DNA of 60,705 nucleotides from Candidatus Zhuqueibacterota bacterium (GTDB taxonomy: Bacteria; Zhuqueibacterota; Zhuqueibacteria; Zhuqueibacterales; Zhuqueibacteraceae): positions 1-60,705 of the forward strand of contig JAKEEU010000327.1 in NCBI GenBank assembly GCA_022616415.1. The letters are read 5' to 3'. The notes under the pieces are model-generated. The model saw nothing but the letters and a program-made list of their open reading frames with translations, did not search any database and was not told where the DNA came from. Shown here piece after piece: positions 9,804-17,257 of this stretch (positions within the stretch are counted from its first letter, which is position 1; the number at the start of each line of letters is the position of its first letter). A program made the translations under genes and the position numbers.

Positions 9804-10166
9804 TCATCGCCGTTGTCCTCGCTTTCGCCGTGAACGCAGGAACTCAAGATATTCAAGCAGCGCGTCTTCCTCCTCTTTTGTCGTTGGACCTATACGCGAC
9901 GCAAGCCTTGAGTAACTCGTTGCCTCATTAGAACGATCAGGCACCGGATAGCCGGCGAGCTCCAAAATATCCGCATAAGAAACTTGATAAAGCTCGCTCA
10001 GCTTATTTAGCATGACCGGCGATGGCTGTTGTATCTTGCCGCTTTCCAGTTGGCTGAGATAGGCGTTTGAAATGCCTGTGGCTTTTTCGACAGCGCGAAG
10101 AGTAAGCGCCTTGCGCTCACGAGCGGCTCTTAGAAACTCAGCAAGTTTTTTAGAGTCCTGTTCCAT
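9804..10166 (-). CDS. XRE-family helix-turn-helix transcriptional regulator
   Basis: About 120 residues when started at the MEQDSKK methionine (10166). An ATG seven codons upstream at 10187 would fall inside the promoter and is rejected. The Cro/C1-type HTH is clear: LTLRAVEKATGISNAYLSQL then ESGKIQQPS, followed by a helix ending in ADILELAGYP, the usual xre layout. The tail is short and charged. It heads a three-gene operon with a small protein and an HExxH protein. Its promoter overlaps a 14-bp palindrome, so autorepression is likely. The predicted +1 falls directly at the start codon, which suggests a leaderless message. Confidence 0.9.
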   Translation of the reverse strand: MEQDSKKLAEFLRAARERKALTLRAVEKATGISNAYLSQLESGKIQQPSPVMLNKLSELYQVSYADILELAGYPVPDRSNEATSYSRLASRIGPTTKEEEDALLEYLEFLRSRRKRGQRR

Positions 10167-10168
10167 TA

Positions 10169-10202
10169 TGCTAAATATAGCAAGCAAAACTTAAAATGTC
10201 AA
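10169..10202 (-). promoter_or_regulatory. Promoter with overlapping palindromic operator for the XRE operon
   Basis: On the minus strand a consensus -35 TTGACA (10202-10197) is separated by 17 bp from a -10 TATATT (10179-10174). A perfect palindrome, TGCTA-AATA-TAGCA (10169-10182), covers the -10. The expected transcription start, about seven bases past the -10, coincides with the ATG at 10166. The layout predicts that XRE binds the palindrome and blocks RNA polymerase. Confidence 0.75.
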
Positions 10203-10316
10203 GCATTTTTTCAGTGTTGTGTGTAAAGCTGCATGCACCGAGGAACAATATCACCAACGCGAGAGCGCTCTTCTTGAGGGATTGCGAAAAATTTCAGCAT
10301 AATATTACCCCGAAAA

Positions 10317-10427
10317 AACTTCGCTATCCAAAGTGAATCACTCACCTGAAGTTTTCTACCAGCATGATATCGCTTTCGCTGCGATCAAATTGATCGAACA
10401 CGAGCGTGCGGCCGTCTGCCGTAACAT
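10317..10427. repeat. 111-bp direct repeat of 7839-7949
   Basis: The DNA at 10317-10427 (end of the TolB-like regulator gene plus 25 bp downstream) repeats 7839-7949 in the same orientation, with only four mismatches that I could count by eye. The two copies bracket the sigma-54 regulator fragment and the XRE operon. Recombination between them would delete about 2.5 kb. Confidence 0.9.
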
Positions 10428-12453
10428 CGAAATTGAAGCTCGAGCGCGCCGTATTGAACAGAGGCGAAATCTTGCCGGAGCCGAAATCGAAAAAGCCGAA
10501 CACGAGATGGCAGCGCTCGTCGTAATAGCCGAAATAGATGCCCCGGCCGTTTACTTTCCAATCCTCATAGATCCTGCCAGGCATAGCAAGAGCCAATTCA
10601 CTTGCCCCATCGGTGACAGGCCGGCGCCAAAATTCGGTCGTATCGTTTCTGGCGACGGAATAATACAACCACCGCCCATCACGCGATTCCATCGCCTGAT
10701 CGCCCCCCGTCGATATGACCGGAACGATTTGGCGATCAGCCAGCGCCATTTTGCGGATTTGCCGGCAGCCGTTTTCATTTGCGCCAAAATAAATCCAACG
10801 GCCATCACGCGACCAAGCTGGTGTCTCTTCGTGCGTGGGCGTTGTTGTGATCCGCTCCGGCTCGCCCCGCTGCGGCGGGGCGGCAACAACAAAGAGATCG
10901 AACTGACCTTCCGGATTTGCGACAAATGCAATGAGCCGTCCATCAGGCGACCAGCTCGGACTGGCCACGCGACAACCATCAAAATTTGTCAACGGCGTCG
11001 CGCTCTCTTCTTTCCAATCGCTTTTCCAGATTTGGAGATGGCCGGAGCGATCCGAAACAAAGGCGATCCACTTGCCGTCCGGAGAGATCGCCGGCTGCGC
11101 ATCCGTGCGCGATGAACCGATAAGCTGTGATGGCTGCGCCTCGTTTTTGCCGTGCGGCACAAGAGAAATTTGGTAGAGGTTTTTGTCCTCGCTCGCCTGC
11201 TCGTAAGCCAACCGCCAGCTTTTTTGTGCCATCGAAATATGATCGATGCTCGCTACGGCTGCGGCCAACAGCTCCTCTTTTCCATCTGCAATCCGCAACT
11301 TCCACAGGCCTTCTTGCGTCGCCAACACCAAAGCGCGACTGTCAGGCATCCAGTCGAAATCGGAGATGCGGTGCTGACGTTGCGTCAGCCGAGCCGCCTC
11401 GCCGCCATTCACGGGTATGGAATATATTTCCGTTTTTCCATAGGCGGCGCGGAGAAAGGCGACGTTCTTTCCATCCGGTGAAAAGACGGGCTTGCGATCG
11501 TGAGCGCCCGCAGGCGGCGCGCCGAGAGATTTGTGTTCGCGCGTTTCCAGTGAAAGTAGATAAAGCGAATCTTGACCATTGCGCTGCAGCGAGTAAACCA
11601 ACCAGTGGCCATCTGGGGACCAGGAGGGATCGAATGGATGAGCTTCACGCGCAATTTCAAGCAGCTTCTGGCCGGGACCGCCCGAGGACGAAATCTTGAA
11701 AATAGTACATCCCTCCAAGCTGTGCCGCACAAACGCGAGATGGCGGCCATCCGGTGACCAAACGGGATCGCTGGCACTATCGATGAGTCGCATTGACTGA
11801 TCGGAACCGATGTCCTTGACATAAAGTGCTTCCGTTTGCGCGGTTCCACCGTTCCAAACAAAAGCCAGCTTTTGACCATCGGATGAAAGCGCGGGTTGGC
11901 GCTCAATGCCTTGGTAACTGGTCAATGGAAATGTCCGGATCATAGGCACGGACGCGGTTTCTTTCAGAAGGTGAAACGGGCCCCAAACTCTCCAAGCGGC
12001 GGCGAGCAATGCGATCACCCCCATGATGAACAAAACCGATTGAGAAAAACGGCGTTTCGATCTTGTCAAGCTCACCTCGGGATTTTGTAAAGTGGACTGA
12101 TCGGCGCTTGTGGAATCTGCAGTGGAAGAGGCATGACCATGCGTAACCGGCGCAATCAAGCGGTAGCCAATTTTGGGAATAGTTTCGATATATTGCGCAT
12201 GCTTGGTATTGTCGTTAAAAATCTTGCGCAGCTCGGAAATTGCCCGCGTCAACGATTCTTCCACGACAATGGTATCCTTCCACACTGTCTCCATCAACTC
12301 TTCCCGGCTGATCGGCTCTCCCGGGCGTTCCGCCAGACAAACCAGCACGTGCATATATTTTGATGGGAGGCGCACGGTTTTGCCGGCGTTGGAAATGCGG
12401 TTGAGGCGCGGTTGCACGAGCCAGTCTTTTCCAATTAAAAAATCGTCACGCAT
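10342..12453 (-). CDS. CadC/ToxR-like winged-helix regulator with TolB-type beta-propeller
   Basis: 703 residues. The N-terminal ~100 residues form an OmpR/PhoB-type winged helix (LLVCLAERPGEPISREELM-like; RAISELRKIF; IETIPKIGYRLIAPV). A single membrane helix follows near residues 140-160 (SVLFIMGVIALLAAAW). The rest is a WD40/PD40 TolB-like propeller with repeated SPDG motifs (WSPDGRLIAFV, FSPDGKNVAFL). In this family the DNA-binding domain is cytosolic and the propeller senses an envelope signal. The upstream 470 bp hold no gene, and the 3' end is duplicated at 7839. Target genes are unknown; the adjacent divergent selenoprotein candidates are the nearest possibility. Confidence 0.9.
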   Translation of the reverse strand: MRDDFLIGKDWLVQPRLNRISNAGKTVRLPSKYMHVLVCLAERPGEPISREELMETVWKDTIVVEESLTRAISELRKIFNDNTKHAQYIETIPKIGYRLIAPVTHGHASSTADSTSADQSTLQNPEVSLTRSKRRFSQSVLFIMGVIALLAAAWRVWGPFHLLKETASVPMIRTFPLTSYQGIERQPALSSDGQKLAFVWNGGTAQTEALYVKDIGSDQSMRLIDSASDPVWSPDGRHLAFVRHSLEGCTIFKISSSGGPGQKLLEIAREAHPFDPSWSPDGHWLVYSLQRNGQDSLYLLSLETREHKSLGAPPAGAHDRKPVFSPDGKNVAFLRAAYGKTEIYSIPVNGGEAARLTQRQHRISDFDWMPDSRALVLATQEGLWKLRIADGKEELLAAAVASIDHISMAQKSWRLAYEQASEDKNLYQISLVPHGKNEAQPSQLIGSSRTDAQPAISPDGKWIAFVSDRSGHLQIWKSDWKEESATPLTNFDGCRVASPSWSPDGRLIAFVANPEGQFDLFVVAAPPQRGEPERITTTPTHEETPAWSRDGRWIYFGANENGCRQIRKMALADRQIVPVISTGGDQAMESRDGRWLYYSVARNDTTEFWRRPVTDGASELALAMPGRIYEDWKVNGRGIYFGYYDERCHLVFGFFDFGSGKISPLFNTARSSFNFDVTADGRTLVFDQFDRSESDIMLVENFR

Positions 12454-12924
12454 GGCGCATTTAGGAAAATGTTAGCTCACTTTCAGCTTTCTTTCAGGAT
12501 TTTTGGCGCAGAGAGCTTTACTTTAAGTTACAAGTGAAATCTTTGCAAAAAAAGCAAAAACTTTTCCGCCGAGAAACGCCGAAGACACCGAGATTCTTGC
12601 CGTCATGAGCTTGGCGTCCTTTGGGAAATAACGAGGCAAAACCGCAGATGTTCCATAGATAGGCAAAACGATTTTGGGCAAAACTATTAAAAAAGCTTTT
12701 TGGGCGTGAAGCATGAACGATTTTTATATCAATTGTTTTGCCCTAAACATTCAAAAGACAGAAAAATGGAGGGCAGAAAAATGTTTACCCCGCTTTAAGG
12801 GCTCTTTGCTCCAGATGAGCATTGCTTTGATGATACCAAAATCCATCTTTCTGTCTTTCATTTTTCTGTCTTGGTTTTTATTCAAGCCAACTTAACATTG
12901 TCAAGCCATTTTAGGAGAATTTAC
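12454..12924. other. Gene-free interval with repeats
   Basis: I see no convincing gene here. It is the divergent promoter space between the winged-helix regulator (minus) and the first selenoprotein candidate (plus). It holds one copy of a short hairpin repeat at about 12532-12565 (AAGTGAAATCTTTGC then GCAAAAACTTTT), also present at 48181-48216 and partly at 14171. The MITE-like element at 12752-12874 lies here too. Short frames such as the one at 12713 are repeat-derived. Confidence 0.6.
12752..12874. repeat. MITE-like palindromic element
   Basis: About 123 bp with imperfect terminal inverted repeats. The left end reads AAGACAGAAAAATG followed by a second GGCAGAAAAATG. The right end reads CATCTTTCTGTCTTTC followed by CATTTTTCTGTCTT. 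No coding capacity. It sits directly upstream of the first selenoprotein candidate. Confidence 0.65.
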
Positions 12925-14160
12925 ATGAAACACCATCCAATGCTCAAGCTCTTTCTTTTCCTTGCAATGTTGCTGTGCGCAAGTACGGCGTCATCGCAAA
13001 GTTTGTCACAAAATGACCAAACGCAATCACCGAATGAGCTGAACGTGCTTTGGCGGTTTGACACCGGTGGCTGAGTGTTTTCCACGCCCGCGGTCGCGGA
13101 AGATTTGCTCTACGTCGGATCCTGTTCCGGCATTTTCTACGCACTCGACAAAAACACCGGCAGCGTGAAGTGGAGCTACGACATCACCAAAGACGGGCGC
13201 CAAACCAGCTTTCACGGTGATATGCTCATCACCGAAGAACTGGTCATTATCGGCACCGATGGCCGAAGCCTGGAGGGCGGCATCGGCCACCTCTGTGCTT
13301 TTGAACGAAAGGCCGGCAAAGTCCGTTGGAAATATTTCGCCGGCCGCGGCGTCACGACCGATGTGCTCCGCCTCGGCGACAGGATTTTTGCCGTCACGCA
13401 AAATGATGAGTTGATCTGCCTAAACGTTCAGAACGGCCAGCGTGATTGGGCTTTTGCGAGCACGTATGCCGGCAATCAGCCTGACCTCGGCCATTCACCT
13501 GCTCTCGCCGGCGATCAAATATTTTTTGGCGGACGGGACGGCATCGTTTATGCGCTCGCGGCGAATACGGGAAAACTGCTTTGGAAGAGAAAATTAGACG
13601 GCGCCCTCTCCGCCTCATTACGAACATTTGAAAATCATGTCTATGCCGGCGTCGCCGGCGGTCGCATTTACGCGCTGAACACTAAAACCGGCGCCATTGA
13701 GAGAAATTTTTCGGTGGAAAACAACCCCGTAGGAAAATTCACGCCAGCGCAAAATTGTCTTTTCATTTTTCTCAATCGCAGCGGAGTTCCTGGCGCTGCC
13801 GATGATCTGATTTGTTTGGAACCTTCCACGCAAAAAGTGTGTTGGCGGCAATCAGCGAATCCGGCAAGCCAAGTCATCAAGCCTGCAGTGGCGAATCTCA
13901 CCGTTGCAACGGGCAATCAATGCAAGAATCCCGAATCGGCGTGGAGTTCGACCTCACCTTATGTTTGGCGAGATTATGTTCTTGCCGGCAGCAATCGCGG
14001 AGAAGTATTGGGGTACCGAATAGCCGACGGCAAGCCGGCGTGGTCACACAAGCTTGGCGGGACGATTCGGAGCTTTGGCAGCTCCGAACGATTGATTTAC
14101 GTGGGCACGGTTGAAGGCACGATTTACGCTTGCGCGCTTGGTCATGAAGCTTCACAATGA
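12925..14160 (+). CDS. Secreted PQQ-type beta-propeller protein, probable selenoprotein (UGA at codon 50)
   Basis: The start at 12925 is fixed by AGGAG (12913-12917) and a clean signal peptide (KLFLFLAMLLCASTASSQ). The frame meets a single TGA at 13072-13074 (codon 50, after FDTGG). It then continues for 361 codons as an intact propeller (VFSTPAVAEDLLYVGSC, FYALDKNTGSVKW and further blades). If UGA is selenocysteine the product is 411 residues. The tandem paralogue at 14313 has TGA at exactly the same alignment position, and both have a hairpin with a GGUC loop 17 nt downstream. Sec and the Cys 17 residues later (in GSCSG) sit on the two strands of one predicted beta-hairpin, so a selenenylsulfide pair is conceivable. 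Enzymatic role unknown; the propeller may bind a quinone or a partner. Alternatives are a nonsense mutation in both copies or UGA read as another amino acid. Other genes here use TGA as a stop. Confidence 0.75.
13072..13103 (+). promoter_or_regulatory. Candidate bacterial SECIS element, copy 1
   Basis: Directly after UGA (13072-13074) the message can fold CCGC-GGUC-GCGG (13088-13099). The GGUC loop starts 17 nt after the UGA. A further UUUU/AAGA pairing (13078-13081 with 13100-13103) is possible below a bulge. The E. coli fdhF SECIS has an equivalent GGUC in its apical loop about 18 nt after UGA. The fold was drawn by hand. Confidence 0.65.
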
Positions 14161-14204
14161 TCTCTAACAAGTAAAATGTGTGCAAAAAAAGCAAAGATTT
14201 TTCG

Positions 14205-14275
14205 CACCACAAAGACACAAAGCTCACAAAGAAAAACAAATGGACTTTCTTTGTGTCCTTTGTGCCTTGGTGGTG
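14205..14275. repeat. CACAAAG-type hairpin repeat, copy 1
   Basis: An inverted repeat with arms ACCACAAAGACACAAAG and CTTTGTGCCTTGGTGGT lies between the two selenoprotein candidates. A near copy is at 37317-37387. It is non-coding. The paired CTTTGTGTCC...TTTGTG arms predict a long RNA hairpin. Confidence 0.8.
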
Positions 14276-14312
14276 AAGTTTGGTTCCGGTTTGTCCGGGT
14301 TGAGGTGATTCG

Positions 14313-15428
14313 ATGCGAATGATACTAGAACTTTATCTCGGTTTCTTAATTTCCTGGACGGCCATATCGTCCGCTCAATCCCCGCAAGCCAACGCGGCGG
14401 CTTCCGCTCAGCTTCGCCTGCAATGGCAATTCGACACCAAGGGCTGAGTCTTCGCCACACCCACGGTCGCGGGTGATCTTATTTTCATCGGCTCCTGCTC
14501 AGGTCTGTTCTATGCATTGGATAAGGAAAGCGGGGAGGTGCGATGGAGTTACGATATCAAACAAGATGGCATTCCGTCCGAGTTTCATGGCGATCCTTTG
14601 ATTGCCGACAGTCTGGTGATGATCGCTTCCGATGGCCGAGGCACCGGCCACGTTTATGCTTTTGTTCGTGAGAGTGGCAAGCTGCATTGGAAGTTTCCCG
14701 TTGCGCGCGGCGTTCCCACCGACCTCGCTCGCGATGAACATCGCGTTTACGCGGTTACTTATCATGATTCGCTGCTCTGTCTCGATTTGCAAAGCGGGCA
14801 ATTGCAATGGAGCGTCGCCGGCGAAACTTTCAGCCGCAATCGCTTCAGCACGCATGCTCCGGTGACGGCTGCGAAGCGTGTCTTTTTTGCAACTTCTCAT
14901 CGTCGAATCCAGGCCGTGCATACTGAAACCGGAAAAATTTTATGGACGCGAGATTTCGAGGCCAGAATTTCCAGCGAAATGTTGCTGCATCAGGAGCGCC
15001 TTTACGTCGGAACAGCCGACCATCAGATTTATTGTCTCAACCAAACAAGCGGCGAAATCCTGCATCAAACGGCGGCGGAAACCATTCCAGTGGCAACGCC
15101 CGTGGTGTCGGGAGAGCGGATCATCTTCTTTCTCAATCCAGGCGGTTATCGCGGCGGCGCCAAAGTGCTCGTTGGTTACGATCTTGATTTGCAAAAAAAC
15201 TTATGGCGCGCCGAAGCAGCGACGGAGTGGAGCTCGACTCGTCCTTACGTATGGCATGAAAACGTACTGGTGGGCAATGACCTTGGAGAAGTGTTTGCGT
15301 TTCGCGCCAACGATGGCGTCATCCGGTGGTCGCACGATTTTGGTGGGGTAATTCGCGGGATTGGAACCATAGAAAGTGTGATCTATGTTGGCACGCTGAA
15401 GGGTCTGGTATACGCGTTCATGCCGTAA
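14313..15428 (+). CDS. Second secreted PQQ-type beta-propeller protein, probable selenoprotein (UGA at codon 45)
   Basis: The start at 14313 follows GAGGTG (14302-14307), and the N-terminus is a signal peptide (LYLGFLISWTAISSAQ). The frame contains one TGA (14445-14447, codon 45, after FDTKG). It then runs uninterrupted to 15428, giving 371 residues if UGA is decoded. Propeller blades are plain: VFATPTVAGDLIFIGSC, FYALDKESGEVRWSYDI, VYVGT-type strands, and a last blade ending VIYVGTLKGLVYAFMP. It is the tandem paralogue of the gene at 12925. The aligned TGA, the flanking residues (FDT-x-G-TGA-VF-x-TP-x-VA) and the Cys in GSCSG are all conserved. It probably acts in the periplasm or at the surface. 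The pair may work as redox partners or as alternative versions. Substrate unknown. Confidence 0.75.
14445..14478 (+). promoter_or_regulatory. Candidate bacterial SECIS element, copy 2
   Basis: After UGA (14445-14447) the RNA can form CACCCAC-GGUC-GCGGGUG (14458-14475): seven positions of stem with a single A-C mismatch and a GGUC loop. The loop begins 17 nt after UGA, the same distance as in copy 1. The stem arms differ from copy 1 but still pair, which favours RNA structure over chance. Confidence 0.65.
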
Positions 15429-15872
15429 TCTCCCTACGCCACTATCCCCCCATATAATCATTCAAGAAAACCTCGCCGGTTTTTGTCGTTCACAAACGTT
15501 TCGTTTCAAAACATTGTATCACCTCGAAACAAAACCGCGGTTAAAATCAGTTTGCCGATAGAAACATTTTCGGCAAAATTTTATGAAAATAAAGGATTTA
15601 GTCTTTTATGATGCCTCTGCTGCTTCAATGCAGCAAGATTGTCGCATTTGCGCATCATTTGTCGTTTTTCAAGTTATCTGTTTCATGCTAGAACAAAATC
15701 AGAAAAAGGCGGCAAAGCCTCTTGCAACAAGAATACTGAAAATTAAAGGACTAATACATGGCTTGCACGTTATAAATGCGGCACAACTTTTGTCTCTCCC
15801 AAACTCGAATTAGGAACAGGAGAACAGGAATTAACTAATAATTTCATTTCTCGTTTTAAAAGCCGGGGAAAA
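15429..15872. other. Gene-free interval
   Basis: No supported gene. A 76-codon frame at 15583 has no recognisable domain, and I treat it as chance. The stretch is A/T-rich and precedes the palindromic element. Confidence 0.5.
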
Positions 15873-16068
15873 GATCAGCGTCCATCCCAAAATTCACAAT
15901 GGTCATTCAATGGCCTCGGCTGAAGCATGAGCATACGACTGAAAGGCCGACGGCCATGGCTACGCCAGAGGCAGATTTGGTAGACATGGGGACGATACCT
16001 GTGCCACTATGGAGACCCTCGGGCGTAGCCACTGAATGACCAACCAAGATTTTTGGATGGACGTAATC
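15873..16068. repeat. 196-bp palindromic MITE-like element
   Basis: The terminal arms are imperfect inverted repeats of about 40 bp. The left arm begins GATCAGCGTCCATCC, and the right arm ends GGATGGACGTAATC. Both continue into GGTCATTCA(A/G)TGGC. A second inner inverted pair, TGGCTACGCC(A/C)GAGG, lies near 15955 and 16020. The whole unit could fold into one long hairpin. No reading frame. It may be a MITE or a structured RNA. Confidence 0.7.
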
Positions 16069-16376
16069 AATGGGGAAGGTTTATTGGGCGGAAACGACCA
16101 ACCTTCCGTTATCCCGCTTTCGGCTCATTCAATTTTTGTGTTTTCCCGATTTTCAATTCTGATTTTATCAGATCAATTTCCCATTTCGAGTACAGGTTAA
16201 AACGGGTTGGAAGAGTTTTGTCTCAAATTGCCTTGAATATCCAACGGATAAAAAAGCGCTCAACGGATTTATTGTCAAACGCCAAATCGCAACGACGCGC
16301 CCGCTCCTATGTCGAGAGCTTGCGTGAACGTTTCATTGGGAACTTGGCGTTGGGATTCGTCGTGATAATCGTGATG

Positions 16377-16562
16377 CTCAGCGTCACCCGCTGTTGAGCG
16401 GGAAGATTAGGCATCAACGGCATTCCGGAGTGGCGGCTCGGCGACGACAGCCGGCAAGCGCCGCGACTTGGGTGGTGTACCTGGCTCGCGAAAGAGGCAG
16501 CAGAAATAAAAAGCCCAAAAAAAAGACGCATCAATAGGCAAGTTGAAGAAATTTTATGGTAG
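16377..16562 (+). pseudogene. tssG: Remnant of the C-terminus of type VI secretion protein TssG
   Basis: Reading in frame through a TGA at 16395-16397, the translation includes LGINGIPEWRLGDD and then RLGWCTWLAKEA, ending at TAG 16560-16562. RLGW-x-TWL is the closing motif of TssG. The piece ends by overlapping the ATG of the TssH remnant, keeping the normal tssG-tssH order. The rest of TssG is missing. Recognition rests on this short motif plus synteny, so confidence is moderate. Confidence 0.6.
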
Positions 16563-17158
16563 GCATAGATCGGAAATCATTGATCAACCGGCTGAATACG
16601 ACTTGCCGCAACGCCTTGGAAGCGGCCGTTGGGCTCTGTCTGTCGCGAATGCATCATGAAGTCGATTTGGAGCACCTGCTGGTCAAGTTGATCGCCACTC
16701 CAGACACGGATATCGAAAAAATCTTTCGACACTATCAGATCAATCAAGCCCGCTTATCGCAGGATATCATTCTGGCGCTGGAGCGATTAAAGACGTGCAA
16801 TTCGCACACACCGGCGCTGTCATCGCGTGTTCTGGATCTCATGCTGGAGGCGTGGATTTTCGCCTCCATTAATTTTCGTGTCGAGAAAATTCGCTCCGGG
16901 CAATTGCTGTTGGCGTTGTTGGCCAACGATAGTTTCTTGCGACAGACGAAGGAGATTTCGGCGGAATTCAGTGCTATTTCAGCCGAATCATTGCACCATC
17001 ACTTTGGCGATATTGTCGCGGGGTCGATTGAAGAGCAGACGGAAGAAAAAGCGCCGTCATCGACACCGGCTTTGAACTAATACATAATTGATTTGGCGGC
17101 GCGTATCTGTAAATTTGCCAACGATCTTCTGCCCGGCATTGAAAAACTGAAAGTTTGA
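16556..17158 (+). pseudogene. tssH: N-terminal remnant of TssH/ClpV, the type VI secretion ATPase
   Basis: 174 codons match the ClpV N-terminal (Clp_N) domain: LINRLNTTCRNALEAAVGLC, HHEVDLEHLLVKL, TPALSSRVLDLMLEAW and IRSGQLLLALL. The frame stops at TAA 17078-17080, where intact ClpV reads TPAL-x-Q-(F/Y)-x-x-DL; a CAA-to-TAA change explains it. The frame beyond still reads YIIDLAARI before losing similarity and stopping at 17156-17158. Both AAA+ modules of the ~880-residue protein are gone. Together with the TssG remnant this marks a decayed T6SS locus. A free Clp_N domain might still be made but could not disassemble sheaths. Confidence 0.85.
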
Positions 17159-17208
17159 ATAATCTTGCAGTGTTTACACGGTGGTATGTTCTCTCTCCTG
17201 CTCCCCCA

Positions 17209-17255
17209 CTCGTACTCGCTTTTCGCAGCTTGATAAGCGGGTACGAGCCTTTTTT
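17209..17255 (+). terminator. Rho-independent terminator
   Basis: The stem CTCGTACTCGCTT pairs with AAGCGGGTACGAG (17209-17247) and is followed by CC and a run of T to about 17255. It is oriented to end plus-strand transcription after the tssH remnant. Its position just beyond the convergent sdaA stop suggests it may serve both strands. Confidence 0.75.
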
Positions 17256-17257
17256 CG

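Noticed and set aside
7839..10427. Direct repeat as a transposon target-site duplication
   Set aside because: 111 bp is too long and the copies differ just beyond the match in the coding sequence, so a paralogue tail fits better.
10333..11115. 260-codon plus-strand frame opposite the TolB-like regulator
   Set aside because: Antisense to repeated SPDG blades; composition is an echo of those repeats.
12925..13074. First selenoprotein candidate read as a short peptide plus a separate gene starting at 13105
   Set aside because: It would remove the signal peptide and first blade strand, and the paralogue shows the same arrangement, which favours decoding of UGA.
16053..16397. 114-codon frame with a hydrophobic end (FVVIIVMLSV), considered as a CopD-like membrane piece
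   Set aside because: Similarity was too weak. Only the part after the internal stop (TssG-like) could be supported.
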